NCBI GenBank assembly: GCA_964640055.1
Contig: CAZXFH010000014.1
Span: 1 to 64,000, forward strand
Length of the DNA stretch: 64,000 bases
Reading direction: 5' to 3'
DNA from: CAZXFH01 sp964640055
GTDB lineage: Bacteria > Fidelibacterota > UBA2242 > JAFGTP01
Part shown: in pieces, positions 1 to 9,395 of the stretch
Layout: each line of letters begins with the position of its first letter
How positions within the stretch are numbered: position 1 is the stretch's first letter
Notes under the pieces: generated by a model
The model's input: only the letters and a program-made list of their open reading frames with translations
What the model was told of the DNA's origin: nothing
The model's database searches: none
Translations under genes and position numbers: made by a program

Positions 1-413
1 GAAAAATATGTGCTATGAATCTAAAAGTTTACACAAAATACTTGACATTCTCAATTCATCAACAAGTATGGCCGGACAATACGGTTTACGACACGGTCAG
101 ATTAGCAAAACTCAGTGCCGTCAAGCAAAATATTGAAAATTCTCTGGCTGATCGCTTTGCTCTTTCCGCCAATCGTCCTAACCTTTTCAATCCGGTGGCT
201 ACTTTAAATTATTATTTACCAATTACGTCCCAGGTAGAGCTCTCATTATTTGACCTGCAAGGGAAACAAGTGCGGCAATTATTACACGGATATCAGTCAG
301 CTGGCCAGTACCATATGCTCATCAACGGCACGGATCTGTCCTCGGGAGTCTAGCTTTATTGCCTAAAAACAGACTACACCAGTTTAACCCGCAGATGCAT
401 CTTAATAAAATAG
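1..413 (+). pseudogene. Remnant of a secreted protein: Por-type C-terminal sorting tail with in-frame stop
   Basis: The reading frame is open from the left edge and encodes the last part of a type IX-style sorting tail (RFALSANRPNLFNP, then an Ig-like segment with VELSLFDLQGKQVRQLL and SSGV). TAG at 351-353 interrupts it where this family normally has Tyr (SGVYFY). The same frame then continues LYCLKTDYTSLTRR to a second stop at 411-413, which is where an intact tail would end. The usual QNYPNPFNP motif is also eroded to ANRPNLFNP. I read this as a decayed gene end; no upstream domain is visible, and most of the gene, if it exists, lies outside the window. A base-call error could explain the stop but not the eroded motif. 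Confidence 0.7.
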
Positions 414-547
414 ACTGTAACTGTCTGATATGCAGTGTATTACATTTATCACTTAACTATTCAATTAAGGATAAGAAAGAATTATTGTCTATTATAAGTT
501 GATTATTAATTTATTCGCTATAATTAACTGATAATCAGATGGTTTGC

Positions 548-1360
548 TCATTTTTTCAATTCCTGACTGGATTTGGGCACCCGCACGAAGAACTTCCACA
601 GAATAATGCCGCCGATGATCAGTGCCAGGGAACTGAATTGATAATCAGTCAGCCCCCAGAGGGCCTCAGGATTGATACGAATGAATTCCAATAAGAAGCG
701 TTCACTACCGGCAATAATCAGATAAAGCGCAAAAGCGGAACCGCGCTTTTTCAGTCTGGGGCGCACCCATTTGATTAAAATAATAAAGACGATAAAATTA
801 AAGAAAGCCTCATATAATTGGGTGGGATGCACCGGCAGAGATTTGGTCAGAGGTGAATCCAATAAGCCCTGATGGTAATGATAATTGGCAGCCTGGCTGC
901 CGGAGGGAAAACGAAGGCCGGTAAAACAACTGGTACGGATGCCATGACAGCAACCGGCAAAGAAACAGCCCAGACGTCCGATCCCCTGGCCTACTAGCAG
1001 GACTGGTCCGATAATATCGGCGTAGGTTCCCAAGGAATATTTTTTAACCAATATAAGGGTTACGACCGCAGCAGTTCCGCCAATCAAGCCACCATGAAAT
1101 ACCAAACCGGCGCCGGAGAAAATCATGCCTACCGGATCGGCCATTACTTGTGAAAAATTCTCAAAAAGATAAAATAGTTTGGCTCCCACAATACCACCGA
1201 TTGCGGCCCAAAAGACAATATCGCTGGCAAATTGCGGATCATCGCCCCGACGCTTTATCTCCCATTTCAGGATAAAATAGCAGGTCAAAAAGGCCATAGC
1301 CATCATGAATCCATAGGTATGAATAGTCAGCGGGCCGATTTTAAATAATTCTGGATGCAT
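548..1360 (-). CDS. lgt: Prolipoprotein diacylglyceryl transferase Lgt
   Basis: Inner-membrane enzyme that transfers diacylglyceryl from phosphatidylglycerol to the lipobox cysteine of prelipoproteins, the first step of lipoprotein maturation. The 270-residue protein is mostly hydrophobic helices and carries the Lgt signature in the variant form GQGIGRLGCFFAGCCHG (residues 124-140) and HPTQLYEA (178-185) near the C-terminal helices. Length is normal for the family. It is the last gene of a minus-strand run behind the nitroreductase gene. Several proteins in this window have lipoboxes (CsgG-like, metallophosphatase, NlpC/P60) and are plausible substrates. Confidence 0.95.
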   Translation of the reverse strand: MHPELFKIGPLTIHTYGFMMAMAFLTCYFILKWEIKRRGDDPQFASDIVFWAAIGGIVGAKLFYLFENFSQVMADPVGMIFSGAGLVFHGGLIGGTAAVVTLILVKKYSLGTYADIIGPVLLVGQGIGRLGCFFAGCCHGIRTSCFTGLRFPSGSQAANYHYHQGLLDSPLTKSLPVHPTQLYEAFFNFIVFIILIKWVRPRLKKRGSAFALYLIIAGSERFLLEFIRINPEALWGLTDYQFSSLALIIGGIILWKFFVRVPKSSQELKK

Positions 1361-1386
1361 TTATTGCTCCGGGTATCGGTTTTGTG

Positions 1387-1977
1387 TTATTTATTAAAAG
1401 TATTCAGATGTAAAATATCAGACAACTCTCTTTTAGGAACATGTAACTGGCTGGACTCATCCTGCCAGTATTCAATACTACCTTCATAGGGCTCGGTTAC
1501 CGGTTTTTCATCGGGATATCCCAGGGCAACGACCGAATCAATGGCATAGATTTCCGGGACAGATAAAAGGGCACTTAAGCGGGGTCGATTTACTGACAGC
1601 AACCAGCAGGATCCGATACCAAAGCCCCACGCGGCCAGGATAAAGTTTTCAATCGCTGCGCCGGCATCATAGGTATAATTTTGCTTTTTAAGGGACTGAT
1701 TAACCAATACTAGCAGATAGGCACGCGGTTCTCGACCTTTTTGCGGATTTCCATGGGGAGCAATGTAGCCGGCCCATTTTAAAAGCGGAAAAATTTGGTC
1801 TACTCTGGTCTGCTCATCGATATAGAGATATTCCAGCGGTTGGATATTAGCAGCCGAAGGCGCCAGCCGGGCACAATTCACACAGGTTTTAATCTTTGCC
1901 AAGTCGAGTGCAGTTTGCTTGAATTGTCGTATAGATCGTCGAGAGGTTAGAATGGTCAGCAGATTGGAATCAGCCAC
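1387..1977 (-). CDS. Nitroreductase-family flavoprotein
   Basis: A 196-residue protein of the FMN-dependent nitroreductase fold. The N-terminal RRSIRQFK (residues 13-20) is the classical FMN-phosphate-binding start of the family, followed by ARLAPSAANIQP, and a GFGIGSCWL segment near residue 120 that fits the FMN-binding glycine region. The C-terminal GYPDEKP is also typical. The substrate cannot be told from sequence; members reduce nitroaromatics, quinones or enones, or act in cofactor metabolism. It lies 12 bases after the cyclic-nucleotide-binding gene and 26 bases before lgt, so cotranscription is likely. Confidence 0.85.
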   Translation of the reverse strand: MADSNLLTILTSRRSIRQFKQTALDLAKIKTCVNCARLAPSAANIQPLEYLYIDEQTRVDQIFPLLKWAGYIAPHGNPQKGREPRAYLLVLVNQSLKKQNYTYDAGAAIENFILAAWGFGIGSCWLLSVNRPRLSALLSVPEIYAIDSVVALGYPDEKPVTEPYEGSIEYWQDESSQLHVPKRELSDILHLNTFNK

Positions 1978-1989
1978 AACAATTCCTTA

Positions 1990-2448
1990 TCAATTTGAAT
2001 TCCGTAACTCAAAATTCATTTTACGTAGTTTCCCGGTTAAGATGCGTGACAAATTACGCATGACCAGATACCCCACATGCTCATTTTCCTGTAAATAGCG
2101 GTGAAAATCCAGATAATCCACATATAGTATATTAGAGTCCTCCTCGGCAACAACGGTAGCCGAACGGGTGGAACTGTCGATCAGGGAGAATTCACCAAAA
2201 ATATCATTATCACACAGCACTGCAATTTTTTCCTTTTCACCGGGTAAACGGGTGGATTGGATGAGTACGGCGATACGGCCCCGGTGAATCAGATAGAGAT
2301 CATTACCCGGATCACCCTCTTTAAAGACCGTCTCATTCTTTTTTATATGCCGGGGATGGAACACCTGTGCCAGATCTTTGATTTCTGTATCGGTCAGCCC
2401 ATGAGTTAATTCACTCTGTCTTAAGGCATCTTCAATATCGATATCCAT
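1990..2448 (-). CDS. Single-domain cyclic-nucleotide-binding protein
   Basis: A 152-residue protein made of one CAP-like cyclic-nucleotide-binding beta-barrel. The phosphate-binding cassette is visible as GEFSLIDSSTRSATVV (residues 85-100), with the Glu and Arg normally used to hold cNMP. Helices flank the barrel, but there is no helix-turn-helix, kinase or channel domain, so it is not itself a transcription factor. Such stand-alone domains are thought to act as sensors through a partner. The partner is not evident; neighbours are folD upstream and a nitroreductase downstream. Confidence 0.85.
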   Translation of the reverse strand: MDIDIEDALRQSELTHGLTDTEIKDLAQVFHPRHIKKNETVFKEGDPGNDLYLIHRGRIAVLIQSTRLPGEKEKIAVLCDNDIFGEFSLIDSSTRSATVVAEEDSNILYVDYLDFHRYLQENEHVGYLVMRNLSRILTGKLRKMNFELRNSN

Positions 2449-2514
2449 TGATCGCCCTTTCTTATATAGAATGTATGCACTCTAATTATACGAATAATCT
2501 GCCTAGATAACAAC

Positions 2515-3411
2515 TCAACTCTTCTGACCGCTGCCATATTTTTCTGCCAGGTGGACTGTATTGTAAAGCAGCATGGTGATTGTCATGGGTCCCACACCGC
2601 CGGGAACCGGTGAGATAGCCCCTGCAACCGCACTGACATCCTTAAAATTTACATCGCCGGCCAACCGGTACCCTTTTTCAGTTTGGGGTGCATCCACCCG
2701 GTTGACCCCCACATCAATAACTGTGGCGCCTGGTTTGATAAAATCACGGGTGATCATTTCCGGTTGTCCTAAGGCGGCAATCAGGATATCGGCCTGACGG
2801 GCAATCGCTTTGATGTTCCGGGTTCGGGAATGGCACACGGTTACTGTGGCATTGGCCCTCTTCTTTTTCTGTAAAAGCATATTGGCCACCGGTTTACCGA
2901 CAATATTACTGCGGCCAAGCACGACCACATGTTTCCCCGCCGGATCGATCTGCATATGTTTAAGCATCATCACAATACCATGGGGAGTACAGGGTAGCGG
3001 GCTGTCAGCACCGATCAGCATTTTACCCATATTTAGAGGATGCAAACCGTCGGCATCCTTGCGTGGATCAACGGCTAAGATTATTTTCAACTCATCCAGG
3101 TGGTCCGGCAGAGGTAGCTGGACCAGAATACCATGAAACCGGTCGTCCTGATTGAGGGCTTCGATTTTCTGCAGCACCTCGGTTTGACTAATGGTTTTAT
3201 CCAGATGAAAGGTTTCGGTCATCATTTCCAATTTGGCAAAAGCCTTGGATTTCATACGCACATAGACCTGGGAGGCGGGATCTTCACCAATCAAAACCAC
3301 CGCTAATCCGGGCGTAATATTTTGTGTTTTAAGTGCCTGGATGCGCGGTTTTAAAGCGCCCCGAATCTCTTGGGCGATCATTTTTCCGTCAATAAGGTCT
3401 GCATCACTCAT
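2515..3411 (-). CDS. folD: FolD: methylenetetrahydrofolate dehydrogenase / methenyl-THF cyclohydrolase
   Basis: Cytosolic bifunctional enzyme of one-carbon metabolism that interconverts 5,10-methylene-THF and 10-formyl-THF. The 298 residues match the usual length. The catalytic region ASQVYVRMKSKA holds the expected Tyr50 and Lys54, QLPLPDHL is the folate-site motif, the Rossmann segment VVVLGRSNIVGKP binds NADP, and PGGVGPMTITMLLYN near residue 270 is the FolD C-terminal signature. The start ATG overlaps the rny stop by 4 bases (ATGA), which suggests translational coupling. Confidence 0.97.
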   Translation of the reverse strand: MSDADLIDGKMIAQEIRGALKPRIQALKTQNITPGLAVVLIGEDPASQVYVRMKSKAFAKLEMMTETFHLDKTISQTEVLQKIEALNQDDRFHGILVQLPLPDHLDELKIILAVDPRKDADGLHPLNMGKMLIGADSPLPCTPHGIVMMLKHMQIDPAGKHVVVLGRSNIVGKPVANMLLQKKKRANATVTVCHSRTRNIKAIARQADILIAALGQPEMITRDFIKPGATVIDVGVNRVDAPQTEKGYRLAGDVNFKDVSAVAGAISPVPGGVGPMTITMLLYNTVHLAEKYGSGQKS

Positions 3412-4955
3412 TTGGCATAACTCACACTTCTATGTTCTCTGACCACAACCACTTTGATCTGGCCGGGAAAGGTTAGTTCGTTTTCAATTTTATTGGCAAT
3501 ATCATCGGATAATTTTCCGGATTCATCATCAGAGATCTTGGCGTTCTCAACAATTACCCGTACTTCGCGCCCGGCCTGGATGGCATAGGTTTTTGACACG
3601 CCATCAAAGGATTCGGCAATATTTTCCAGTTTTTCCAGTCGCTGAATGTAATTCTCCAGTGTATCGCCGCGGGCACCCCGGCGCGAACCGCTGATCTGGT
3701 CGGCGGCTTGTACCAGGACAGAGATGGGATTAGTTGCCTCAACCTCTTCGTGGTGAGAGGCAATGGCATTGGTTACTTCTTCCTTTTCGTTGAACCGTTT
3801 GGCAATATCGGCCCCCAGGGCAGCGTGGGTTCCGGTTACATTGCGGTCCACCGATTTGCCGATGTCATGCAGCAGACCAGCCCTTTTGGCAAGCCCGCCA
3901 TTTAAGCCCAATTCAGCCGCCATCAGTCCGGCCAGCCAGGCCACTTCAATAGAATGCTTTAACACGTTTTGGCCATAGGAGGTCCGGTACTGTAATTTTC
4001 CCAGATATTTCATTAAGTCTTTGGGCAGTGGTGGTAAAGTGACCTCATCGATAGCATCTTCAGCTGCCTGGTTAATGGATTCATCCACTTCCTTTTTCGC
4101 CTTATTGTACATCTCCTCGATCCGGGTGGGATGAATGCGACCGTCCTGAATTAATTTTTCCAGAGCAAGACGGGCAATTTCCCGCCGCACGGGATCGAAT
4201 CCGGAGAGGACAACGGCCTCCGGGGTATCATCTACAATAATTTCCACACCGGTCAAGGATTCAAAATGGCGGATATTGCGGCCCTCGCGTCCAATAATTC
4301 TGCCTTTCATATTATCATTGGGCAAATTGACCAACGAAACCGTGGTTTCCGCAGTATGGTCGGCAGCTGACCGTTGAATGGCAGAGACAATTATTTTTTT
4401 AGCCTCCCGGTTGGCTTCGGCATAGGCCCGATCTTTAATAGTACGTACCTGAGCGGCAATACTGCGTTTCGCATCCTCCAACAGATCTTCCATCAGTAAA
4501 TTCTTGGCTTCCTGTTTGGAGAGACCGGCGATACGCTCCAGTCGTTCAACCTGCTGGGCTTTCAGCCGGTCAATTTCCTTCTCCCGCTTGACCAGTTCCT
4601 CTTTTTGTTTTTCAATCTCTTTCAGGCGGTTTTCCGATTCTTCCAGTTTTTTTTCCGCAACCTCGGTTTTACGGTCTAAATAGTATTCCCGTTTAACCAG
4701 CTTTTTCTCAATGTCACGGACTTCCTGTAATTTGTTGCGGGCTTCTTTTTCCGCCTGATGTTTAATCCGCAGGGCTTCATCTTTGGCCTCTAAGCGGTTC
4801 TCCCGCTTAATATTCTCCGCTTCTTTTTCGGCGCTGGTCAATAAGGCGGAGACTGAGGACTTGGTTTTATTAAGTTTTTGAATGTAAAAATACAGGGCGA
4901 GAACCGCACCAATACAAATCCCTGCTAATCCGATGGCTACATGAATGGCTGACAT
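3408..4955 (-). CDS. rny: Ribonuclease Y
   Basis: Membrane-anchored endoribonuclease that starts mRNA turnover in bacteria lacking RNase E. The domains appear in canonical order: one N-terminal transmembrane helix (residues about 4-24), a long charged coiled coil (about 40-200), a KH RNA-binding domain with GRIIGREGRNIRHFE (218-232), and an HD hydrolase domain with the metal-binding pair in LLHDIGK (H363, D364). Length of 515 residues is standard. A clear AGGAG site precedes the ATG. It sits between zapA and folD, a neighbourhood common in several phyla. Confidence 0.97.
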   Translation of the reverse strand: MSAIHVAIGLAGICIGAVLALYFYIQKLNKTKSSVSALLTSAEKEAENIKRENRLEAKDEALRIKHQAEKEARNKLQEVRDIEKKLVKREYYLDRKTEVAEKKLEESENRLKEIEKQKEELVKREKEIDRLKAQQVERLERIAGLSKQEAKNLLMEDLLEDAKRSIAAQVRTIKDRAYAEANREAKKIIVSAIQRSAADHTAETTVSLVNLPNDNMKGRIIGREGRNIRHFESLTGVEIIVDDTPEAVVLSGFDPVRREIARLALEKLIQDGRIHPTRIEEMYNKAKKEVDESINQAAEDAIDEVTLPPLPKDLMKYLGKLQYRTSYGQNVLKHSIEVAWLAGLMAAELGLNGGLAKRAGLLHDIGKSVDRNVTGTHAALGADIAKRFNEKEEVTNAIASHHEEVEATNPISVLVQAADQISGSRRGARGDTLENYIQRLEKLENIAESFDGVSKTYAIQAGREVRVIVENAKISDDESGKLSDDIANKIENELTFPGQIKVVVVREHRSVSYAK

Positions 4956-5051
4956 AATACAACTCCTTTATAACCGTTTATAGTGGTCCAGTTATCAGTG
5001 GCCGGTGGTATTTAGGGATTATTAAATGGACAATCTATAACGAGAGATGGG

Positions 5052-5357
5052 TTACGATGACTTATTTAACTCTTCGTCAATTGTGTCGATAAGAAACTTT
5101 ACTTTCTCATCAACCTGAGATAACATCTTGTCTTTTTCTTTATTACATGTAAATAATTCATCGGAAATATTCATAGCGGCCAGAATTGCAATGCGCAAAG
5201 CTGACTGCGCCCGGGTCAAGGACTTTTCAACTTCTTCCATTTTCTCATCGACAAAGCGCGCCACACTGATAATATATGATGGGTCGGCTTGCGCTCTGAC
5301 CGTATATTCCTGACCATAAATTTTGACCCGTACTAAATTGTTATTCGATTCTTCCAT
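5052..5357 (-). CDS. zapA: Cell division protein ZapA
   Basis: Small cytosolic FtsZ-associated protein that stabilises the Z-ring. The 101 residues show the ZapA layout: an N-terminal beta segment with VRVKIYGQEYTVRA, then AQADPSYIISVARFVDEKM, followed by a helical coiled-coil dimerisation region with ALRIAILAAMNISDEL. The order pheT, small coiled-coil protein, zapA, rny is a known conserved neighbourhood, which supports the assignment. No 6S RNA-like element could be recognised in the 96 bases between zapA and rny. Confidence 0.92.
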   Translation of the reverse strand: MEESNNNLVRVKIYGQEYTVRAQADPSYIISVARFVDEKMEEVEKSLTRAQSALRIAILAAMNISDELFTCNKEKDKMLSQVDEKVKFLIDTIDEELNKSS

Positions 5358-5401
5358 CTTAGCACATTTAATTAAATATCACCGGTTGATAACCTGGAAT
5401 T

Positions 5402-5629
5402 TCAAAATACTTCTAATTGTTCTAACATGTCTTCAATTTTTTCTCTCAACTGCTGCCGTTTTTTTTGATCCAGCATGGTTTCGATTGAAGATCCCTCCTC
5501 TAACTCTGTTCTGATCTTTTGATTCTCTGATTTTAAGCGGGATAATTCTTCCAGTAAAACCTGGATTTTCTCCTCTAAAATATTCAATTCGCTTAAAGCG
5601 GATATATTCTGTTCATCGTAATTCGGCAT
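5402..5629 (-). CDS. Small coiled-coil protein, possibly ZapB-like
   Basis: A 75-residue, strongly charged, helical protein with heptad-like spacing of Leu and Ile throughout (LNILEEKIQVLLEELSRLKS) and no other domain. The ATG lies 17 bases inside the pheT 3' end, so expression probably depends on pheT translation. Position directly upstream of zapA suggests a cell-division role like ZapB, which is also a short pure coiled coil, but low-complexity coiled coils cannot prove homology. It is short enough to be overlooked in annotation. Confidence 0.7.
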   Translation of the reverse strand: MPNYDEQNISALSELNILEEKIQVLLEELSRLKSENQKIRTELEEGSSIETMLDQKKRQQLREKIEDMLEQLEVF

Positions 5630-7997
5630 CTATCTGCTCTTCTAAGGCTTTATGAACGGCTTCCATGATCCGGTCTATTTCCCTGTCTTTTAAAGTCCGC
5701 TGAGCGGCTTGAAAGACCAGGTTAAAAGTAAGACTTTTTTTGTTTTTTCCAATATTTTTTCCTTTGTATAGGTCATAAAAATGAACTTTTTTAAGATATT
5801 TACCTCCTTTCGCCTGTATGCATCGCCGTGCTTCTTCGACAGTAACACCAGCGGGTACCACAATGGATACATCGCGCTCGATAGCCGGATATATAGGCAG
5901 CGGATTATAGCGGATATCAAAATTTGCCAGACGGAATAAAAGCTCTCCGTCTCCTTCCAGTACATAGATTCTGTTTTCAATATCCCAGGCAGTGGACAGA
6001 TATTTGCTGTGCAACTCACCGAGACAGGCGCATGTTTGAGAGTTAATATTACATTGGATTAAGTGTTTAAAATATTTGTGCCTAACTTCTGTGAAATTTA
6101 AAGCGGGCAGACCGTAACGATCTGCCAGATCCTCCAGAACACCTTTTAGCATGAAAATCGTACTGTGCCGGGTTTGGTAGGCCCAGTGTTTTGATTCTAT
6201 GTTCCCGGTCAGTAAAAGTCCAAATTTGAGTTGTTCCTGATCCCGCGTTTCCCGATACTCATCATACTGATGCACATACCCCAGTTCAAAAAGTTGCAGG
6301 TTCTCGTTATTGCGATTGATATTGAGTTGTGCCGCTTGCACTAGTCCCGGGATCAAACTGGTGCGCAAGTAAGCCATATCTTTACTAAGCGGATTTTTAA
6401 TCTTTACCGGCTTTATCGAGTTGATAGCTTGCGTCCATTCCCTTTTTACCAGGGAATTGGAAATCACTTCCATATAGCCGTAGGCACTCAGCAGGGTACG
6501 GAGTTGTTCAGTCAGTTCATAATAAGGATTCATCTCAAAGGTGGGCTCAATGTTCATTTTTTGGGCAGCAGGTACCGCTTCCATACCAAAAATACGCACC
6601 ACCTCTTCAATATAATCCACTTCACGTTCCAGATCGGGTCGCCAGGAAGGTGAAACCAAGCTCACCTGATCATCAGTCACGGTGTGAATTTTACATCCCA
6701 ACTGTTTAAATTTTTTAACCACCCATTGGGGGTCAAACTGATGACCGAGCAGTTGATTGATGCGGTCAAAACGGACTTTAATGCGGGATAACTGGATTTT
6801 ACGGGCATAATTATCAATTAGTCCTTTCGCGATCTTTCCGCCGGCCACCTCCTGGATAAGCGCGGTGATTCGCTCCAGGGCGTAGATAACACCCTCGGGA
6901 TCCACGCCGCGTTCAAAACGATATGATGCTTCGGTTTGCAATCCCAAATATTTGGATCCTTTGCGGATAGTAGCGGGATTAAAAAAGGCACTTTCGATGA
7001 CGATATCTCTGGTATCCGCACTGATCTCTGAATTTGCCAGCCCCATTATTCCAGCTACAGCAATCGGACGGTCGCCGTCACAAATCAGAAGCACTTCCGG
7101 ATTCAATTCTCTTTTGACATCATCCAGGGTAACGACTACTTCACCCTCTTCAGCGCTGCGCACATTAATCTGCTGCCCGTTCACTTTCCGGTAGTCAAAT
7201 GTATGTAACGGCTGTCCGGTCTCCATTAAGACATAGTTGGCCGCATCGACAACATTATTGATGGAGCGAATTCCCACACCATGCAGGGCTTCGCGTAGCC
7301 ATTGGGGGGAAGGTCCGATAGTTACCTCTTTTAACACCCGGGCTGCATACCGGGGACATCCGATCTCATTGTCGACCGTAACGGAGAGTTGCTTATCCAC
7401 AGGCTCATCGGATTCCTGAAAATCGACTTCCGGAATACGCAGTTCTTTATCAGTGAGTAAGGTAATATCCCGGGCCACCCCAATATGGGAAGTGCAGTCC
7501 GGCCGATTGGGAGTCAGATCAATATCGAAAGTCACTCCTTTGCCTTTAAAATAGCTGCTCAGATCCATGCCCACGCTGGCATCCTCATCCAGGACCATAA
7601 TCCCAGTATGGTCATCGGAAACGCCTAATTCATCTTCCGCCAGGATCATGCCTGTAGATTGAACGCCCCGGATCTTCATCGCCTTGATCTCCATGCCGTT
7701 AGGCAGCACACATCCCGGCAAGGCCAGGGGTACTTTCTGACCGGGTTTAACATTAGGAGCGCCACAAACAACCGGCCGTTTTTCCTGACCGGTCGACACC
7801 TGGCAAAGAGCGAGACGGTCTGCTCTGGGATGGGATTCTACAGCAATAACTTCACCGACGATCAGATGGTCTAAATCATCAGCCGGATGTTTTTTTACTG
7901 TCGCTTCCAATCCCAGATAGGTAAGTCTTGCGGCCAACTCCTCCGGGCTGAATGGGATATCGGTATACTTTGCCAACCATTTATTATTAACAATCAT
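5613..7997 (-). CDS. pheT: Phenylalanyl-tRNA synthetase beta subunit
   Basis: Beta chain of the heterotetrameric PheRS that charges tRNA-Phe. The 794 residues contain an N-terminal OB-fold tRNA-binding domain (about 40-150, with VVCGAPNVKPGQKVPLALPG), the B3/B4 editing domain, the B5 domain, a catalytic-like domain, and a C-terminal FDX-ACB anticodon-binding domain (about 700-794, with YPAIERDVSIVVPAGVT). Length is normal. The start is one base after the pheS stop, so the two subunits are translationally linked. Confidence 0.97.
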   Translation of the reverse strand: MIVNNKWLAKYTDIPFSPEELAARLTYLGLEATVKKHPADDLDHLIVGEVIAVESHPRADRLALCQVSTGQEKRPVVCGAPNVKPGQKVPLALPGCVLPNGMEIKAMKIRGVQSTGMILAEDELGVSDDHTGIMVLDEDASVGMDLSSYFKGKGVTFDIDLTPNRPDCTSHIGVARDITLLTDKELRIPEVDFQESDEPVDKQLSVTVDNEIGCPRYAARVLKEVTIGPSPQWLREALHGVGIRSINNVVDAANYVLMETGQPLHTFDYRKVNGQQINVRSAEEGEVVVTLDDVKRELNPEVLLICDGDRPIAVAGIMGLANSEISADTRDIVIESAFFNPATIRKGSKYLGLQTEASYRFERGVDPEGVIYALERITALIQEVAGGKIAKGLIDNYARKIQLSRIKVRFDRINQLLGHQFDPQWVVKKFKQLGCKIHTVTDDQVSLVSPSWRPDLEREVDYIEEVVRIFGMEAVPAAQKMNIEPTFEMNPYYELTEQLRTLLSAYGYMEVISNSLVKREWTQAINSIKPVKIKNPLSKDMAYLRTSLIPGLVQAAQLNINRNNENLQLFELGYVHQYDEYRETRDQEQLKFGLLLTGNIESKHWAYQTRHSTIFMLKGVLEDLADRYGLPALNFTEVRHKYFKHLIQCNINSQTCACLGELHSKYLSTAWDIENRIYVLEGDGELLFRLANFDIRYNPLPIYPAIERDVSIVVPAGVTVEEARRCIQAKGGKYLKKVHFYDLYKGKNIGKNKKSLTFNLVFQAAQRTLKDREIDRIMEAVHKALEEQIDAELR

Positions 7998-7998
7998 A

Positions 7999-9018
7999 TT
8001 ACTTGAACTGTTTTAAGAATCTAACATCACCGTCAAAAAGAATGCGAATATCGTCGATGCCATACTTTTGCAGAGCAATCCGGTCGGGTCCCATCCCAAA
8101 AGCATAGCCCGTATATTTCTCAGGATCAATATCCACGGCCTCCAAGACATTAGGATCTACCATACCGCAGCCCAGTATTTCCAGCCAGCCGGAATTTTTA
8201 CAGACCCGGCAGCCTTTACCGCCACAGATAAAACAGCTGACGTCCACCTCGGCACTGGGTTCCGTAAAGGGAAAGAAACTGGGACGAAAACGGGTCCTCA
8301 CAGTCTTTCCAAAGAAGCGTTTGGCAAACACGTCCAGGGTGGTTTTCAATTCACTGAAGGTAACGTTCTCATCGATATACAAACCTTCAATTTGATGGAA
8401 AACACAATAGCTGCGGGCGTTGATCGCCTCATTGCGGTACACCCGTCCCGGTGCCAGAATGCGGATGGGTGGTGATTCTTGTTCCATACAGCGCACCTGA
8501 ATGGGTGACGTGTGGGTTCGCAAGAGAATATCCTGATCAACAAAAAAAGTATCCTGCATATCGCGGGCCGGATGATTTTCCGGAAAATTCAGGGCCTGAA
8601 AGTTATAATAGTCGGTCTCCACTTCAGGTCCGAAGGCCACATCAAAGCCCATTTCCTTAAAAATGGCACAGATTTCACGCATTGTTTGGGTAACCGGATG
8701 CAAGGTACCGCATACCGGTGGTTTACCCGGCAGGGTTACATCAAAGTGCTCCTGCCCCCTGCTCTGCTCCTCAACTTTTGCTTTTAAGCGTTGCACCGCG
8801 GCTTCTGCTTCACCTTTAAAGGCATTCAGCAGTTGGCCGTAATCCCGCTTCTTCTCACTGGGCACCTTACCAAACTCTTTAAAAAGGGCGGATATGATGC
8901 CTTTTTTACCGAGATACTTCAGGCGAAACTGTTCGATGGCGTCCGGCTCGACCGGTATATCTTTAACTTCGTGTTTAAATTGCTGACGAGCCTCTTGTGC
9001 ACGTTCCAAAAGGCTCAT
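7999..9018 (-). CDS. pheS: Phenylalanyl-tRNA synthetase alpha subunit
   Basis: Catalytic alpha chain of PheRS, a class II synthetase. The 339 residues comprise an N-terminal coiled coil, motif 2 with LAPGRVYRNEAINARSY, and motif 3 with GYAFGMGPDRIAL near the C-terminus. A four-cysteine segment CFICGGKGCRVCKNSGW lies between motifs 2 and 3; this Cys-rich insertion occurs in many bacterial PheS proteins. The gene lies between rplT (3-base gap) and pheT, the standard infC-rpmI-rplT-pheST order. Confidence 0.97.
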   Translation of the reverse strand: MSLLERAQEARQQFKHEVKDIPVEPDAIEQFRLKYLGKKGIISALFKEFGKVPSEKKRDYGQLLNAFKGEAEAAVQRLKAKVEEQSRGQEHFDVTLPGKPPVCGTLHPVTQTMREICAIFKEMGFDVAFGPEVETDYYNFQALNFPENHPARDMQDTFFVDQDILLRTHTSPIQVRCMEQESPPIRILAPGRVYRNEAINARSYCVFHQIEGLYIDENVTFSELKTTLDVFAKRFFGKTVRTRFRPSFFPFTEPSAEVDVSCFICGGKGCRVCKNSGWLEILGCGMVDPNVLEAVDIDPEKYTGYAFGMGPDRIALQKYGIDDIRILFDGDVRFLKQFK

Positions 9019-9021
9019 AAT

Positions 9022-9369
9022 TTAAGCCTTTGTCATTTTGACGATTTTTTCGAATCCCTCGGGATCCTTTACGGCCAGTTCCGCCAGTACTTTGCGATTC
9101 AGTTTGATATTATTTTCTTTAAGTCCGTGTATAAATTTGCTATAGAACAATCCGTGTTGCCGAACCCCAGCATTTATTCTGGCAATCCACAGTTTACGGA
9201 ATTCCCGTTTCTTGGTGCGACGGTCCCGATAGGCATATTGTAACGCTTTGGAAACCGCATCCTTGGCTGTCTTGTAGAGTTTACTGCGCGAACCGCGATA
9301 TCCTTTGGCCATTTTGATAACTTTGCGATGGCGTTTATGTCGGGGCACAGAACTGTTTGCTCGTGGCAT
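9022..9369 (-). CDS. rplT: 50S ribosomal protein L20
   Basis: Early assembly protein of the large subunit that binds 23S rRNA and often represses its own operon. The 115 residues include the basic N-terminal extension (MPRANSSVPRHKRHRKVIK) and the family motif GYRGSRSKLYKTAK, with the C-terminal globular part ending FEKIVKMTKA. Length matches the family. It follows rpmI by 26 bases in the usual order. I did not identify an L20-binding leader pseudoknot with confidence. Confidence 0.97.
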   Translation of the reverse strand: MPRANSSVPRHKRHRKVIKMAKGYRGSRSKLYKTAKDAVSKALQYAYRDRRTKKREFRKLWIARINAGVRQHGLFYSKFIHGLKENNIKLNRKVLAELAVKDPEGFEKIVKMTKA

Positions 9370-9395
9370 AGGTTATCTCCTGTGGTTGAATTAGA

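Noticed and set aside
4956..5051. 6S RNA gene next to zapA, as in Proteobacteria.
   Set aside because: Only 96 bases and no long imperfect hairpin with a central bubble.
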